A stretch of DNA of 64,000 nucleotides from an uncultured Hoeflea sp. (GCF_947501405.1 NZ_CANMVK010000001.1:1860001-1924000), one strand, 5' to 3'. Positions 27,495-36,469 are shown, numbered from the stretch's first letter. Program-made: numbers and translations. Notes: a model not told the origin generated them from the letters alone.

Positions 27495-28895
27495 TCAGGT
27501 GACCGTAAACTGCCCCATCATCCCGGCATCCTCGTGCTCGAGAATGTGGCAATGGAACATGAACGGCTTGTCCCTTGGCGCAGGCTGATCGAAACGGGCG
27601 ATGATTTCCGCTTCACCGGGCACGTAGACCGTATCCTTCCAGCCCCTGTTTTCAGGCCGCGGAGTGTTTCCATTCTCACTTACGACCTGGAATCGGACGC
27701 CATGCACGTGAAAAGGATGCGGCAGCATCGTGCTGGTAACGACCCATCGTTCGACCGATCCAAGCGCCACCTCGAAATCAATCCGATCCATATCGAAGGC
27801 ACGTCCGTTGATCCCGAAACGGGCGCCTCCCATCATCATCCCGCCCATGCCCATATCGAGTGAGACCTGTCGTGTGCGCATTTCCCTGCCCGACAGGTCC
27901 TCGAGCTCGCCATCCAGCACATCCGGAACGCGTGTGATGCGAACCGGCAGCGCGGCATCAGTCGCAAATTCCTGAACCGCGAAAGGCTGCGTTGCACCGC
28001 TGATCAGCACCGGCGCCGCACCATCGGAGAAATCAACCAGGATCTCGATGCGTTCGCCCGGCGAGAGATTGATGGATTGCAGCGCGACCGGGGCGGACAG
28101 ATAGCCGCTGTCGGTGGCGACCAGGTGCATGGGGCGCCCATCGTCGAATGCCAGGAGATAGGCCCGCGCGTTTGATCCGTTGAGAAGCCTCAGCCGCACA
28201 ACGCCCTTCGGAACCGCAGCCACGGTTCCCGCCTGGCCGTTGACCAGCATCCAATTGCCCAGGAAGCCATGCATGACATCCATCATCGAGGGCTCATAGA
28301 GCATCGCCCCGGAACCGGTGATGCGCCGATCCTGAAGCACCAGCGTCAGATCATCGACACCATAATTGGCAGGCAGTCCGCGCTCGTCGTCGCGCCCGTC
28401 GCTGACGTGAATCACACCCGCCAGGCCGCTATAGACCTGGGCTGCGGTTCGTTCGTGAATATGGGTGTGATACCAGGCGGTTGTTGGCGGCTGGGCGATG
28501 TTCAGGTCCGGCTTCCAGCTGTTGCCGGAAGCGACCGGCTGATGCGGGCCGCCATCCTGTTCGCCCGGCACCATCAGCCCATGCCAGTGCACGCTGACCG
28601 GTTCATTCAATTCATTGTCGACCCGAGCCTCGACTTCCCCGTTTTTCATTATCACGGTCGGTCCGAGATAACCCTGATTGAAACCGGTGGTGGGAGTGGC
28701 GGGACCATCAAACACTTTCAAGCTGCCGGTTTTCGCCGTCAGCGACAATCTGCCGGTCGTTTGGGTATCGAGCAGCGGCGGTATTTGCAGGCGGGGCTTG
28801 GACTGCGCCCGCGCCGGTTTTGTCGCGAAACTGAACCCTGCTCCATAGCCTGCCGCGGCCATGGCGCTGGCAGCGAGAAATTGCCGTCTTTTCAT
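27495..28895 (-). CDS. Tat-exported multicopper oxidase (CueO/SufI type)
   Basis: Periplasmic copper oxidase of 466 residues, probably oxidising Cu(I), phenols or metals with O2. The N-terminus MKRRQFLAASAMAA is a twin-arginine signal. All four copper-ligand clusters are present: HWHG, WYHTHIHE, HPFHVHG and HCHILEHEDAGMM, so both the type 1 and the trinuclear sites look intact. A Met-rich loop (MGMGGMMMGGARF) near the C-terminal third could bind extra copper as in CueO. No copper efflux genes are adjacent. Its stop faces the Cfa-like gene. Confidence 0.92.
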   Translation of the reverse strand: MKRRQFLAASAMAAAGYGAGFSFATKPARAQSKPRLQIPPLLDTQTTGRLSLTAKTGSLKVFDGPATPTTGFNQGYLGPTVIMKNGEVEARVDNELNEPVSVHWHGLMVPGEQDGGPHQPVASGNSWKPDLNIAQPPTTAWYHTHIHERTAAQVYSGLAGVIHVSDGRDDERGLPANYGVDDLTLVLQDRRITGSGAMLYEPSMMDVMHGFLGNWMLVNGQAGTVAAVPKGVVRLRLLNGSNARAYLLAFDDGRPMHLVATDSGYLSAPVALQSINLSPGERIEILVDFSDGAAPVLISGATQPFAVQEFATDAALPVRITRVPDVLDGELEDLSGREMRTRQVSLDMGMGGMMMGGARFGINGRAFDMDRIDFEVALGSVERWVVTSTMLPHPFHVHGVRFQVVSENGNTPRPENRGWKDTVYVPGEAEIIARFDQPAPRDKPFMFHCHILEHEDAGMMGQFTVT

Positions 28896-29024
28896 GCTGG
28901 GTCTCCTGAATGAACTGCATCACTGGAATTGGTCGATGATGGCAAAATCAAGGGTATGGCGGATTGGCGCCATGATCCCGATCATGTTCACGCAGATGTG
29001 AGCAGATAGCCGCAATTGGGCCGG

Positions 29025-31157
29025 TCACTCCGGCCGGACCCAGACCTTGATGTCGTGAAACGCCGCGCCGCCATAGGGGGCGCAGGAATCGGCCCCGGTG
29101 AGCAGGTTGATCCCCTCCCCGCCTTCGAAGGCCGAATTGGGCCACAGCCCCTGATGGATGACCACGCCCCGGCGCTGGCCCGCATCGAGCCGGGCGTGCA
29201 TGGCCAGGTCGCCGCGGTGGTTGCCGAGCCGCACCCGGTCACCTCCGGCGATGCCAAGCTCTTCAGCGTCGTCGGGATGGATCAGCAATTCGGGCCGGAC
29301 TTCCTTGGTTTTCGACGATGGCGTTTCGGCAAAGCTCGAATTCAGGAACGATCGCGCCGGCGACGTGGTCAGACGGAAGGGATGCTCGGCGTCTGCGCTT
29401 TCGATGAGCTCGACATGGTCGGGAAACTCCGGCAGCGCCTCGACCGGCCCCTGCGGGCCCATGCGCTTGGGCGGCTTGTTGGCGGCCGGCGTGGTGGTCC
29501 AGTCCGGACGGAATCGGAACTTGCCGTCGCGATGTCCAAAGCCGCCCAGAAAATGCGCCGTGTCGAAATCGGGCTGCAGATCCACCCATTTGTCGGCCTT
29601 GAAACTGTCGAAATCGCCCAGCCCGCGCTTTTGGAGCATGTGATCGATGTGCTGGCGCGGCGTCATACCGAAGCCGTCGCGATCGCTCACGCCGAGGCGG
29701 GTGCCCAGCGCTTCGATCACGTCGTGGTTCTGCCAGGGGCCTTCGGGCGCATCGACCAGCTTGGGGCCGAGAATGATGTGCTGATGGCCGCCGCCGCGGT
29801 AGATGTCGTCATGCTCGAGGAACATGGTGGCCGGCAGCACCACATCGGCCAGGTGAGCGGTGTCGGTCATGAATTGCTCATGGACCGCAAGGAAAAGATC
29901 CTCGCGCCTGAACCCTTCAACCACCTTGCGCTGTTCGGGCGCGACATTGGCGGGATTGGTGTTCTGGATCAGCATGGCGGTGACCGGTGGACCGCCGTTA
30001 AGCGCCTCGGCCTCGCCCGTCAGCACCCGGCCGATCCGGGATTGATCGAGCCAGCGGCGGCCGGGATCGAAATATTTCCGGCCCTCAAGCAGCGTCTTGT
30101 CGAGACGGAAGATATCGGAATTGGAGTGAAACGCGCCGCCGCCTTCATGCTGAAACGCGCCGGTGACCACCGCGAGAGAGAGAGCGGCATGCATGTTGAC
30201 CGCGCCGTTGCGCTGGCGGCTAAAGCCATAGCCAAGCCGGAAATAGCTGCGCCTGGTCTCGCCGATCAATCGGGCCAGAGCCTCGATTTCGGAAGCCGGC
30301 ACGCCGGAGATGGCTTCGGCCCACTCTGGCGTGCGGTCTTGCAAATGTGATTCAAGACCTGCCGGGTCATCGCTGAATTTGTTGAGATATTGCCGATCGG
30401 CCAGGCCATCGCGAAACAGCACATGCATCAACGCGCAAGCCAGTGCGCCGTCGGTGCCGGGCTTGAGCACGACTTTGACATCGGCCTGTTTCATGGTGGG
30501 ACTGTCATACACGTCGATCACAACAATCCTGGCGCCGCGTTCCTTGCGGGCGCGAATCGCGTGAGTCATGACATTGATCTGGGTGGAGACCGGATTGGTG
30601 CCCCAGATCACTACACAATCGGACTTGGCCATCTCGCGCGGGTCCGGGCCGCGCAAGGCGCCTGCGCCCATGGCGAACCCGGTCCAGGCCAGATTGGTGC
30701 AGAAACTGTCGAACTGGTTTGAGTAGCCCTTGGCGTGGCGCAGGCGGTGGATACCGTCGCGCTGCACCAGCCCCATGGTGCCCGCATACTGGTTGAGCCA
30801 CACAGTTTCCGGGCCGAACTCGGCTTCGGCCTTGAGGAATTTCTCGGCGATCAGATCAAGTGCGGCCTCGAAGCTTGCTTCCTTCCAGCGGCCCTCGCCT
30901 TTGCCGCCGGCGCGAACCAGCGGCTTGAGCAAACGGTCGGGATGATGGATGCGCTCGGCATAGCGCGCCACCTTGGCGCAGATCACGCCCGCGGTGTAGC
31001 TGTTGGCCGCATCGCCGCGCACCCGGCCGATGCGGTTGTGCGACAGAAGCTCGACTTCCAGCGCGCAGGTGGAAGGACAATCATGCGGACAGGCCGAATG
31101 ACCGATTACCGCTTGCACGGCGGAGGGGTCTGAATTCAGGGGGCTCGCGTCGTTCAT
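29025..31157 (-). CDS. molybdopterin-containing oxidoreductase (DMSO reductase family)
   Basis: A 710-residue enzyme. Cys23, Cys27, Cys31 and Cys60 form the N-terminal 4Fe-4S pattern CPHDCPSTC...GVIC. Mo-bisPGD-binding segments (VVIWGTNPVSTQIN, NTNPANVAPEQRKV) follow, and the C-terminal beta-barrel domain carries GDRVRLGNHRGDLAMHA. There is no Tat signal, so it is probably cytoplasmic. The reaction is unknown; the family includes formate dehydrogenases, nitrate reductases and sulfoxide reductases. ATG 31157 was chosen over a start 12 codons upstream because that one adds only a Pro/Arg-rich tail. It is divergent from rlmJ; moaD and moaE in this window serve the same cofactor. Confidence 0.9.
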   Translation of the reverse strand: MNDASPLNSDPSAVQAVIGHSACPHDCPSTCALEVELLSHNRIGRVRGDAANSYTAGVICAKVARYAERIHHPDRLLKPLVRAGGKGEGRWKEASFEAALDLIAEKFLKAEAEFGPETVWLNQYAGTMGLVQRDGIHRLRHAKGYSNQFDSFCTNLAWTGFAMGAGALRGPDPREMAKSDCVVIWGTNPVSTQINVMTHAIRARKERGARIVVIDVYDSPTMKQADVKVVLKPGTDGALACALMHVLFRDGLADRQYLNKFSDDPAGLESHLQDRTPEWAEAISGVPASEIEALARLIGETRRSYFRLGYGFSRQRNGAVNMHAALSLAVVTGAFQHEGGGAFHSNSDIFRLDKTLLEGRKYFDPGRRWLDQSRIGRVLTGEAEALNGGPPVTAMLIQNTNPANVAPEQRKVVEGFRREDLFLAVHEQFMTDTAHLADVVLPATMFLEHDDIYRGGGHQHIILGPKLVDAPEGPWQNHDVIEALGTRLGVSDRDGFGMTPRQHIDHMLQKRGLGDFDSFKADKWVDLQPDFDTAHFLGGFGHRDGKFRFRPDWTTTPAANKPPKRMGPQGPVEALPEFPDHVELIESADAEHPFRLTTSPARSFLNSSFAETPSSKTKEVRPELLIHPDDAEELGIAGGDRVRLGNHRGDLAMHARLDAGQRRGVVIHQGLWPNSAFEGGEGINLLTGADSCAPYGGAAFHDIKVWVRPE

Positions 31158-31242
31158 GCTTTCCCTATAAGGGAAACGCGGCGGTGGCGCCACGGTGCCG
31201 CGCGTCCGATCACATCAATTCAGGAACAGATCACGCCAAACG

Positions 31243-32100
31243 ATGAATTACCGGCACAGCTACCATGCGGGAAATTTCGCCGACGTGCTCAAGCACGCCG
31301 TGCTGGCGGCTGTTCTTGACTATCTCAAACGCAAGGATCCCGGGTTTCGCATCATCGACACCCATGCGGGCATCGGCATCTATGATCTGTCATCTATAGA
31401 GGCGCAGAAAACCGGCGAATGGCGCGACGGCGTCGGCCGCGTGATGGATGCCGATCTGTCCGAACCATTGGCGGCCTTTCTGTCACCCTGGCTTCAGGCG
31501 GTACGCGCGCTCAATCCGCAAGCCGAGGCAGCGTTGCAGCTCTATCCCGGATCGCCAAAGCTTGCCCGGATGCTGATGCGCAAGCAGGACCGGCTGTCGG
31601 CGATCGAGTTGCACCCCGCCGACGCTGAGATGCTCAAATCGGTGTTTGAGGGGGACTACCAGGTCCGGGTGACCGAGCTGGACGGCTGGCTGGCGCTGGG
31701 TGCGCATCTGCCGCCCAAGGAACGGCGCGGCCTGGTGCTGATCGATCCGCCATTTGAGCAGAAGGGCGAGTTCGACCGCATGGTCGACGGGCTGGCGCGG
31801 GCGACGCGGCGGTTTGCCACCGGAACCTATATGCTGTGGCATCCGATCAAGGCCGACAGCCCGCTTGAAGCTTTCGACGCCAAGCTTGCGGCGCTGGGCC
31901 GGCCGCGCACGCTCACCGTGCGGCTGCTGGTGCGCGATAACAAATCCACGCCGGGCCTCAACGGATCGGGACTGGTGATCGTCAATCCGCCATTCACACT
32001 GGAAGCAGAGCTTTCCGCGGTACTGCCGGAACTCGCCGCCCTGCTCGCCCAGGGGCCGGGTGCATCCGCGGAAACTCGAATGCTGGTTGGCGAAAACTGA
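31243..32100 (+). CDS. rlmJ: 23S rRNA (adenine2030-N6)-methyltransferase
   Basis: SAM-dependent methyltransferase that modifies A2030 of 23S rRNA, 285 residues. The start MNYRHSYHAGNFADVLKHAV is the RlmJ signature. IDTHAGIGIYDL is the SAM site, and LVLIDPPFEQKGEFDRM holds the DPP(F/Y) catalytic motif of N6-adenine methylases. ATG 31243 places the conserved start correctly; an earlier in-frame start at 31195 does not. The gene stands alone between the molybdopterin oxidoreductase and the convergent Crp/Fnr gene. Confidence 0.94.
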   Translation: MNYRHSYHAGNFADVLKHAVLAAVLDYLKRKDPGFRIIDTHAGIGIYDLSSIEAQKTGEWRDGVGRVMDADLSEPLAAFLSPWLQAVRALNPQAEAALQLYPGSPKLARMLMRKQDRLSAIELHPADAEMLKSVFEGDYQVRVTELDGWLALGAHLPPKERRGLVLIDPPFEQKGEFDRMVDGLARATRRFATGTYMLWHPIKADSPLEAFDAKLAALGRPRTLTVRLLVRDNKSTPGLNGSGLVIVNPPFTLEAELSAVLPELAALLAQGPGASAETRMLVGEN

Positions 32101-32141
32101 GACACCGGCGTTCCGCAGCGCCTTGACGGACCTTGAGAGCC

Positions 32142-32714
32142 TCAGCTCTGCGGCAATGCGTAGGCGCCGCGTCCGGTCTTGATCAAGCGGCCCTTGCGGA
32201 CAAGCACTGCAAGCGCCCGGTAGACCGCCTCATGGGTCAGTCCGATCTGTGCAGCCAATGTCTTGATGTCACTGGTCAGGAACCCGTCAGCCATGGCCGC
32301 GAACACCCGGGACTCGGCGTCGCGGATGGCGAGGATTTCCAGCCGCCGCCGATAATCCTGGATTTGGCCCGCAAAGCGCGCGGATATCGCCAGGGCGAAT
32401 TCGGGATCGATTCGCATGAGCTTCAGGACTGCGGGCTTTTCGATCCGGATTACACGGGCGTCTGCTGTGGCAATGGCGTCACAATGATAGCGCGGTGAAA
32501 ACAGCGCCGCCTCGGCGAAACTCTCGCCCGGACCGGCGCGGTGAATGACGATCTCGTCGCCTTGACGGGTGTAACGGAGAAGCTTGAAGCCGCCTGATTG
32601 CACCAGAAAAATCGCCTTCCCCGGATCATCGCGGCGAAACAGCGCCGCGCCCTCGGCTATCAAGGCGGTTGTGATGGCGGAGACCGGCAGACTTTGGAAC
32701 GGTTCGGGCAGCAT
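32142..32714 (-). CDS. Crp/Fnr family transcriptional regulator
   Basis: A 190-residue regulator. The N-terminal cyclic-nucleotide-binding-like beta-roll (GKAIFLVQSGGFKLLRY, GESFAEAALFSP) is followed by a C-terminal winged helix with the recognition region LAAQIGLTHEAVYRALAVL. No Cys cluster for an Fnr-type Fe-S centre is present. The ligand is unknown. A perfect palindrome begins 10 bases upstream of its start codon, between it and the divergent exported-protein gene. That suggests autoregulation and control of the neighbour. Confidence 0.88.
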   Translation of the reverse strand: MLPEPFQSLPVSAITTALIAEGAALFRRDDPGKAIFLVQSGGFKLLRYTRQGDEIVIHRAGPGESFAEAALFSPRYHCDAIATADARVIRIEKPAVLKLMRIDPEFALAISARFAGQIQDYRRRLEILAIRDAESRVFAAMADGFLTSDIKTLAAQIGLTHEAVYRALAVLVRKGRLIKTGRGAYALPQS

Positions 32715-32723
32715 GGGTCATCA

Positions 32724-32741
32724 ATATGATTGAAATCATAT
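32724..32741. promoter_or_regulatory. palindromic operator, probable Crp/Fnr site
   Basis: ATATGATT (32724-32731) and AATCATAT (32734-32741) form a perfect 8+8 base palindrome with a 2-base centre. The core TGATT-GA-AATCA has the TGA...TCA shape of Crp/Fnr-family sites. It lies in the 90-base divergent intergenic region of the regulator gene. Confidence 0.65.
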
Positions 32742-32804
32742 GTGCACAAGCCTCTCGCCGCCACTGTCCCGTAAAGCCTCTGTTCGTTCAAACAGGAGAC
32801 ACGC

Positions 32805-33428
32805 ATGACCCTTCGACGCTTTCTTGGCAAGCCAATGCACTTGATAACCGGTAGCCTTGCGCTCATCGCCGCCATTGCCACCGGCCTCCTTCTGTTTGGC
32901 GGCGGGCTCGGTTCCGGCGGGGCGTCAACCGGACCGGTGGCGCACGGATCCCATTCCGCGGAAGCCATGACCGCGCATGACGTTCCGAAGGAGGCCGGTC
33001 AATCGGCCTTTGCGGCAGTTGCCGAGATCGTCGCCATGCTTGAAGCGGATCCGCAGACGAACTGGTCTCGGGTTGATATCACAGCGCTTCGCGAGCATTT
33101 GGTGGACATGGATCGACTGATGCTCGGGGCCAAGGCTACGGCCTCGTTTAACAACCGCACGGCAGTGCTTTCGATCCGCGGCGAAGGGCCTGTGCTCCGC
33201 GCAATTCATACAATGGTGCCCGCTCATGCGCTGGAACTGAGTAAAATTGATGGTTGGGATAGCTCAACCACAACCACGGAAGACGGCGCAACGCTGCGAA
33301 TAACCGTGGCACACGCCGGAGAGCTTGCAAAAATCAAGGCCCTTGGCTTTTTTGGCGTCATGGCGCTTGGCGCGCATCACCAACCGCATCATCTGGCGAT
33401 GGCCAGGGGCGACATGGGCGCTCATTGA
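32805..33428 (+). CDS. exported or membrane-anchored hypothetical protein with His-rich C-terminus
   Basis: A 207-residue protein with one N-terminal hydrophobic segment (LITGSLALIAAIATGLLLF), likely an anchor or signal peptide, then a His-containing linker. The C-terminus, GAHHQPHHLAMARGDMGAH, contains five His in 19 residues and might bind metal. The central part has no family I recognise. AGGAGA 7 bases upstream supports ATG 32805. It is divergent from the Crp/Fnr regulator across a shared palindrome, so it is probably a target of that regulator. Confidence 0.7.
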   Translation: MTLRRFLGKPMHLITGSLALIAAIATGLLLFGGGLGSGGASTGPVAHGSHSAEAMTAHDVPKEAGQSAFAAVAEIVAMLEADPQTNWSRVDITALREHLVDMDRLMLGAKATASFNNRTAVLSIRGEGPVLRAIHTMVPAHALELSKIDGWDSSTTTTEDGATLRITVAHAGELAKIKALGFFGVMALGAHHQPHHLAMARGDMGAH

Positions 33429-33593
33429 CGTAATTTGCGGCAAGCCGGCGCAGAAGAGTCGCCGGTTGAGGACCGGACGAACAGCATTACGCCATTGAGG
33501 CACCAACGACATGGGACTTTGCACCCGCAACGGCCTTGCCCAATGCCATGGCCTCGCCCTATACCGGGACTCATCCTGTATGGAGGACCGCTG

Positions 33594-34004
33594 ATGACCA
33601 TGAAAAGCCTGATACTTGCGCTGGGCATTGCGATGCTGGGCTTTACCGCGCCGGCCTCCGCCTTCAGTGGCGGCAATTTTCCCGCCTGCGACGCACCGCA
33701 GGTGCTGAGCTATATCCAGAAGCGATTCGAATGGACCGACCGGATGCTGCTCAAGCGCGGGCTGGCGATCGAGACCATCGAGCACGCCCACCGCAACCGC
33801 AGCCGTTATGGCGATCAGTACTGGTCGATCCCCAGGCTTTACTGCCACGGAACGGCGCGCATGAATGACGGTCACAAGCGCCAGATCTGGTGGCTGATCG
33901 AGGGTGGTCAGGGCTTTGCGGGCCTGCGCGACAATCTCGAATTCTGCATCTCCGGCCTCGATCCGCTCAAGGTGCACGGCGCCTGGTGCCGGTCGGTCCG
34001 CTGA
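33594..34004 (+). CDS. small secreted hypothetical protein
   Basis: A 136-residue protein with a Sec signal peptide (LILALGIAMLGFTAPASAF, cleavage after ASA). The mature part has four Cys (CDAPQ, LYCHG, EFCIS, AWCRS), likely two disulphides, and ends LDPLKVHGAWCRSVR. It resembles cytoplasm-external alphaproteobacterial proteins of unknown function. TGGAGG about 8 bases upstream supports ATG 33594. The RNase T2 gene begins 8 bases after its stop, so the two are probably one operon. Confidence 0.75.
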   Translation: MTMKSLILALGIAMLGFTAPASAFSGGNFPACDAPQVLSYIQKRFEWTDRMLLKRGLAIETIEHAHRNRSRYGDQYWSIPRLYCHGTARMNDGHKRQIWWLIEGGQGFAGLRDNLEFCISGLDPLKVHGAWCRSVR

Positions 34005-34012
34005 TCGCCATC

Positions 34013-34714
34013 ATGCCGGGACGGGCGATCACGCGGGCCTTGGCGGCCCTGCCGGTGCTGGCGCTGATGGCCTGTTCCGACAGCGCCGCGCCGCCCGCCA
34101 GGGCAGAGCAAAGCTCTCAAGCCTCACCTGACATCGAGATCGGAAGCGGTTTCGATTTTTATGTGCTGGCGCTGTCCTGGTCGCCGTCCTATTGCCTGGC
34201 CGAAGGCGCTAACGCCAATCAGCAGCAATGCGATGAAGACCGTGACCTGGGGTTTGTGGTTCATGGCCTGTGGCCGCAATTCGAAACCGGCTACCCGGAA
34301 TACTGCCCAACTCAAGAACCCGACCGCGTGCCTTCGCGGCTGGGCCGGGCCTATCTCGACATCGTGCCGTCAATGGGTCTGATCGGACATCAGTGGCGCA
34401 AACACGGCTCGTGCTCGGGGCTCAGCCAGAAACAGTATCTTGACGCGACCCGTGCGGCGCGCGGCCGTGTGAAGATGCCCGAGGCTTTCGCGCCTGATAA
34501 GCTGCCCCGCGGAATTGATGCCATGGTGGCCGAAGCGGCCTTCATCGCAGCCAATCCAGGGCTCACGCCGGCCGGCGTCGCGGTCAAATGCGAATCCGGT
34601 CTGCTGCGCGAGATTCGCATCTGCCTGACCCCGTCGCTCGATTTCCGCGATTGTCCGGAAGTTGACCGCAAGGGCTGCCGCCAGGCCGATCTGGATGTTC
34701 CCGAGCCCGACTAG
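34013..34714 (+). CDS. ribonuclease T2 family lipoprotein
   Basis: Secreted RNase of the T2/RNase I family, 233 residues. A lipobox (LALMAC, Cys21) suggests lipid anchoring after export. CAS I is FVVHGLWPQ with His83, and CAS II is IGHQWRKHGSC with His125, Lys129 and His130. The catalytic Glu usual in HEW is Gln126 here. Several Cys can form the family disulphides. ATG 34013 follows the preceding gene by 8 bases; a longer frame from 33890 would run through that gene's 3' end and lose the signal peptide. Likely role: scavenging extracellular or periplasmic RNA. Confidence 0.88.
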   Translation: MPGRAITRALAALPVLALMACSDSAAPPARAEQSSQASPDIEIGSGFDFYVLALSWSPSYCLAEGANANQQQCDEDRDLGFVVHGLWPQFETGYPEYCPTQEPDRVPSRLGRAYLDIVPSMGLIGHQWRKHGSCSGLSQKQYLDATRAARGRVKMPEAFAPDKLPRGIDAMVAEAAFIAANPGLTPAGVAVKCESGLLREIRICLTPSLDFRDCPEVDRKGCRQADLDVPEPD

Positions 34715-34756
34715 CCTCCTGGTGCACCAGCTACCTTTCACGAAAGACGAGATCTC

Positions 34757-35353
34757 ATGAAAATTCTCTACTCGCCCGCTTCGCCCTACTCCGCCAAGGT
34801 TCGTATGGGAGCACATTGCGCCGGGCTTTCGGCCGATGCCGTGCTGACCGACACCAATGCGGCGCCCGCGGAACTGGTCAGCAACAATCCGCTGGGCAAG
34901 ATCCCGGTGCTTGTTACCGATGAAGCCGCGGCGATCTATGACAGCCGCGCGATCATGCAACATCTCGACCGGGCTGGATCAAAGCGGCTCTACCCGCGCA
35001 ATGCCGCAAAGCGCACCGAAATCGAGGTGCTCGAGGCGCTATGCGACGGCGTTTGCGATTGTCTTCTGGCGATCATCTATGAGCGGAGGTTCCGGCCTGC
35101 CGAGATTGTTCATCAGCCGTGGATCGACAAGCAGTGGGAAAAGGCCGGCCGGGCGCTCGATCATCTCGAGGCCAATCTGCCGCGCATCACCAAGGCGCCC
35201 CATGCCGGGCATCTGGCGCTTGCGGCGCTGACCGGCTATCTGGCGCTGCGCTTTGACGGCCAATGGGAGCGCGGACGCCCCAAGCTCAAGCGCTGGAGCG
35301 CAAAATTCGCGGCAAGCTTTCCGGAGCTGGATGCGATGCGGCCCCATGCATGA
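34757..35353 (+). CDS. glutathione S-transferase family protein
   Basis: A 198-residue protein with an N-terminal thioredoxin-like domain (MKILYSPASPYSAKVRM; a Ser is in the active position) and the glutathione-contact motif GKIPVLVTDEAAAIYDSRAI. An all-helical C-terminal domain contains HAGHLALAALTGYLALR. It probably conjugates glutathione to an electrophile; the substrate is unknown. Its TGA stop overlaps the start of dgkA (ATGA), which points to a common transcript. Confidence 0.88.
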   Translation: MKILYSPASPYSAKVRMGAHCAGLSADAVLTDTNAAPAELVSNNPLGKIPVLVTDEAAAIYDSRAIMQHLDRAGSKRLYPRNAAKRTEIEVLEALCDGVCDCLLAIIYERRFRPAEIVHQPWIDKQWEKAGRALDHLEANLPRITKAPHAGHLALAALTGYLALRFDGQWERGRPKLKRWSAKFAASFPELDAMRPHA

Positions 35354-35736
35354 GTGAAAGGCCCGGCAAACATGCCGGTCTGGCGCATGTGATTGCGGCA
35401 ACGCGCTACTCGCTGGCCGGGGCGCGGCGATTGTGGCGGGAAGCCGCGTTTCGACACGAACTGCTGGCGTTTGGTCTCATCGTCGGATTGTTTGCCTTCA
35501 GCGCCGTGCCGTTATGGGCCTATCTCGGGGCCATTTTGCTGATGCTTGTCACCGTTGCCGTCGAGGCGGTCAACACCGCGATCGAGGAAGTGACAGATCA
35601 TTCCTCGCCGGACTATTCCGACATGGCGAAACACGCCAAGGATCTGGGCTCGTTCGCAGTATCCTGCCTGTTGCTCGCCAACGGGCTGTGGGCTGTCTGG
35701 GTGCTGGCGCTCGCCTGGAACCTCGTGACGCTTTAA
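35350..35736 (+). CDS. dgkA: diacylglycerol kinase
   Basis: Small trimeric inner-membrane kinase that phosphorylates diacylglycerol, recycling lipid left from envelope glycan synthesis. It is 128 residues with three hydrophobic helices. The catalytic stretch VEAVNTAIEEVTD followed by MAKHAKDLGSFAV matches E. coli DgkA (Glu and Asn in the first, Lys-Asp in the second). The start overlaps the GST stop codon. A strong terminator lies 45 bases beyond its stop. Confidence 0.93.
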   Translation: MSERPGKHAGLAHVIAATRYSLAGARRLWREAAFRHELLAFGLIVGLFAFSAVPLWAYLGAILLMLVTVAVEAVNTAIEEVTDHSSPDYSDMAKHAKDLGSFAVSCLLLANGLWAVWVLALAWNLVTL

Positions 35737-35780
35737 GATCAAGCCGGGGTGCAACCGGACCAAATCGCTGAAACGAAAAA

Positions 35781-35804
35781 GCCCGGACAGTCGCCTGTCC
35801 GGGC
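35781..35804 (-). terminator. rho-independent terminator of the porin gene
   Basis: A perfect 10-base stem (GCCCGGACAG with CTGTCCGGGC) and a TCGC loop. On the minus strand it is followed by TTTTTCG, so it terminates the Omp25-like gene; the weaker CTTTG on the plus side may also help end dgkA. Confidence 0.85.
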
Positions 35805-35830
35805 CTTTGTAGTCTGTCTGAGCGGCTGGA

Positions 35831-36469
35831 TCAGAACTTCACGCCGATACCGAGACGGACCGAATGGTCGTCAAAGCCCGACGAGATGGTGGCGCCGCCG
35901 ATACCGAAGTCTTCCGACTGGTAGTCGGTGTAGCGGTACTCAAGACGGGTGGTGATGTTTTCCGTCACGAAGGCTTCCGCGCCTGCGCCGACGGTCCAGC
36001 CGAAATGGGTGTTGCTGTCAGAACCGGCGCCGGTGGTGACTTCAGCCTGAGTGGCGGCAACACCGCCTGTGGCATAGAGCAGGAACGGATTGATGTCGTA
36101 ACCCATGCGGGCACGCAACGAGCCGTTCAAACCCTGCTCGGCGGTTACGCCACCGACGTTGACATCCGCGCCGGAGAAGCCGACATCGGCTTCAACACCA
36201 TAGACGATGCGGTCGGACTGCCAGTTGTAGCCGCCATAGACGCCACCGCCGAAGCCATCGGCATTGTCAGCCGGCAAGGCGCTGAACTCGCCCCATTTGT
36301 ACTCGGCGTAGCCACCGACATATCCGCCGGTCCAGGTGTAGGTCTGAGGCAGCACTTCTGCGACCGGAGGTACGGGCGGCTGTTCCATGATAGCGTCCGC
36401 GGCCAGCACGGGTGCGGCAAGCGGCACGGAGAGGGCTGCGGCCAGCAGTGCCAGTTTACGAATACGCAT
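35831..36469 (-). CDS. outer-membrane beta-barrel protein, Omp25/Omp31 family
   Basis: A 212-residue protein with a signal peptide (KLALLAAALSVPLAAPVLAAD). An eight-stranded barrel pattern follows, with WTGGYVGGYAEYKWG near the start and a C-terminal Phe (VRLGIGVKF) recognised by the assembly machinery. Repeated Tyr/Gly-rich strands such as GGGVYGGYNWQ and TRLEYRYTDYQ fit the Rhizobiales Omp25/Omp31 porin-like family, abundant proteins that stabilise the envelope. AGGAGA upstream is a good ribosome site. It is divergent from the Ca2+/Na+ antiporter and ends at a strong terminator. Confidence 0.88.
   Translation of the reverse strand: MRIRKLALLAAALSVPLAAPVLAADAIMEQPPVPPVAEVLPQTYTWTGGYVGGYAEYKWGEFSALPADNADGFGGGVYGGYNWQSDRIVYGVEADVGFSGADVNVGGVTAEQGLNGSLRARMGYDINPFLLYATGGVAATQAEVTTGAGSDSNTHFGWTVGAGAEAFVTENITTRLEYRYTDYQSEDFGIGGATISSGFDDHSVRLGIGVKF

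Noticed and set aside
29016-30350. Plus-strand open frame opposite the molybdopterin oxidoreductase
   Set aside because: Shadow frame; the real gene has the Fe-S and cofactor motifs.
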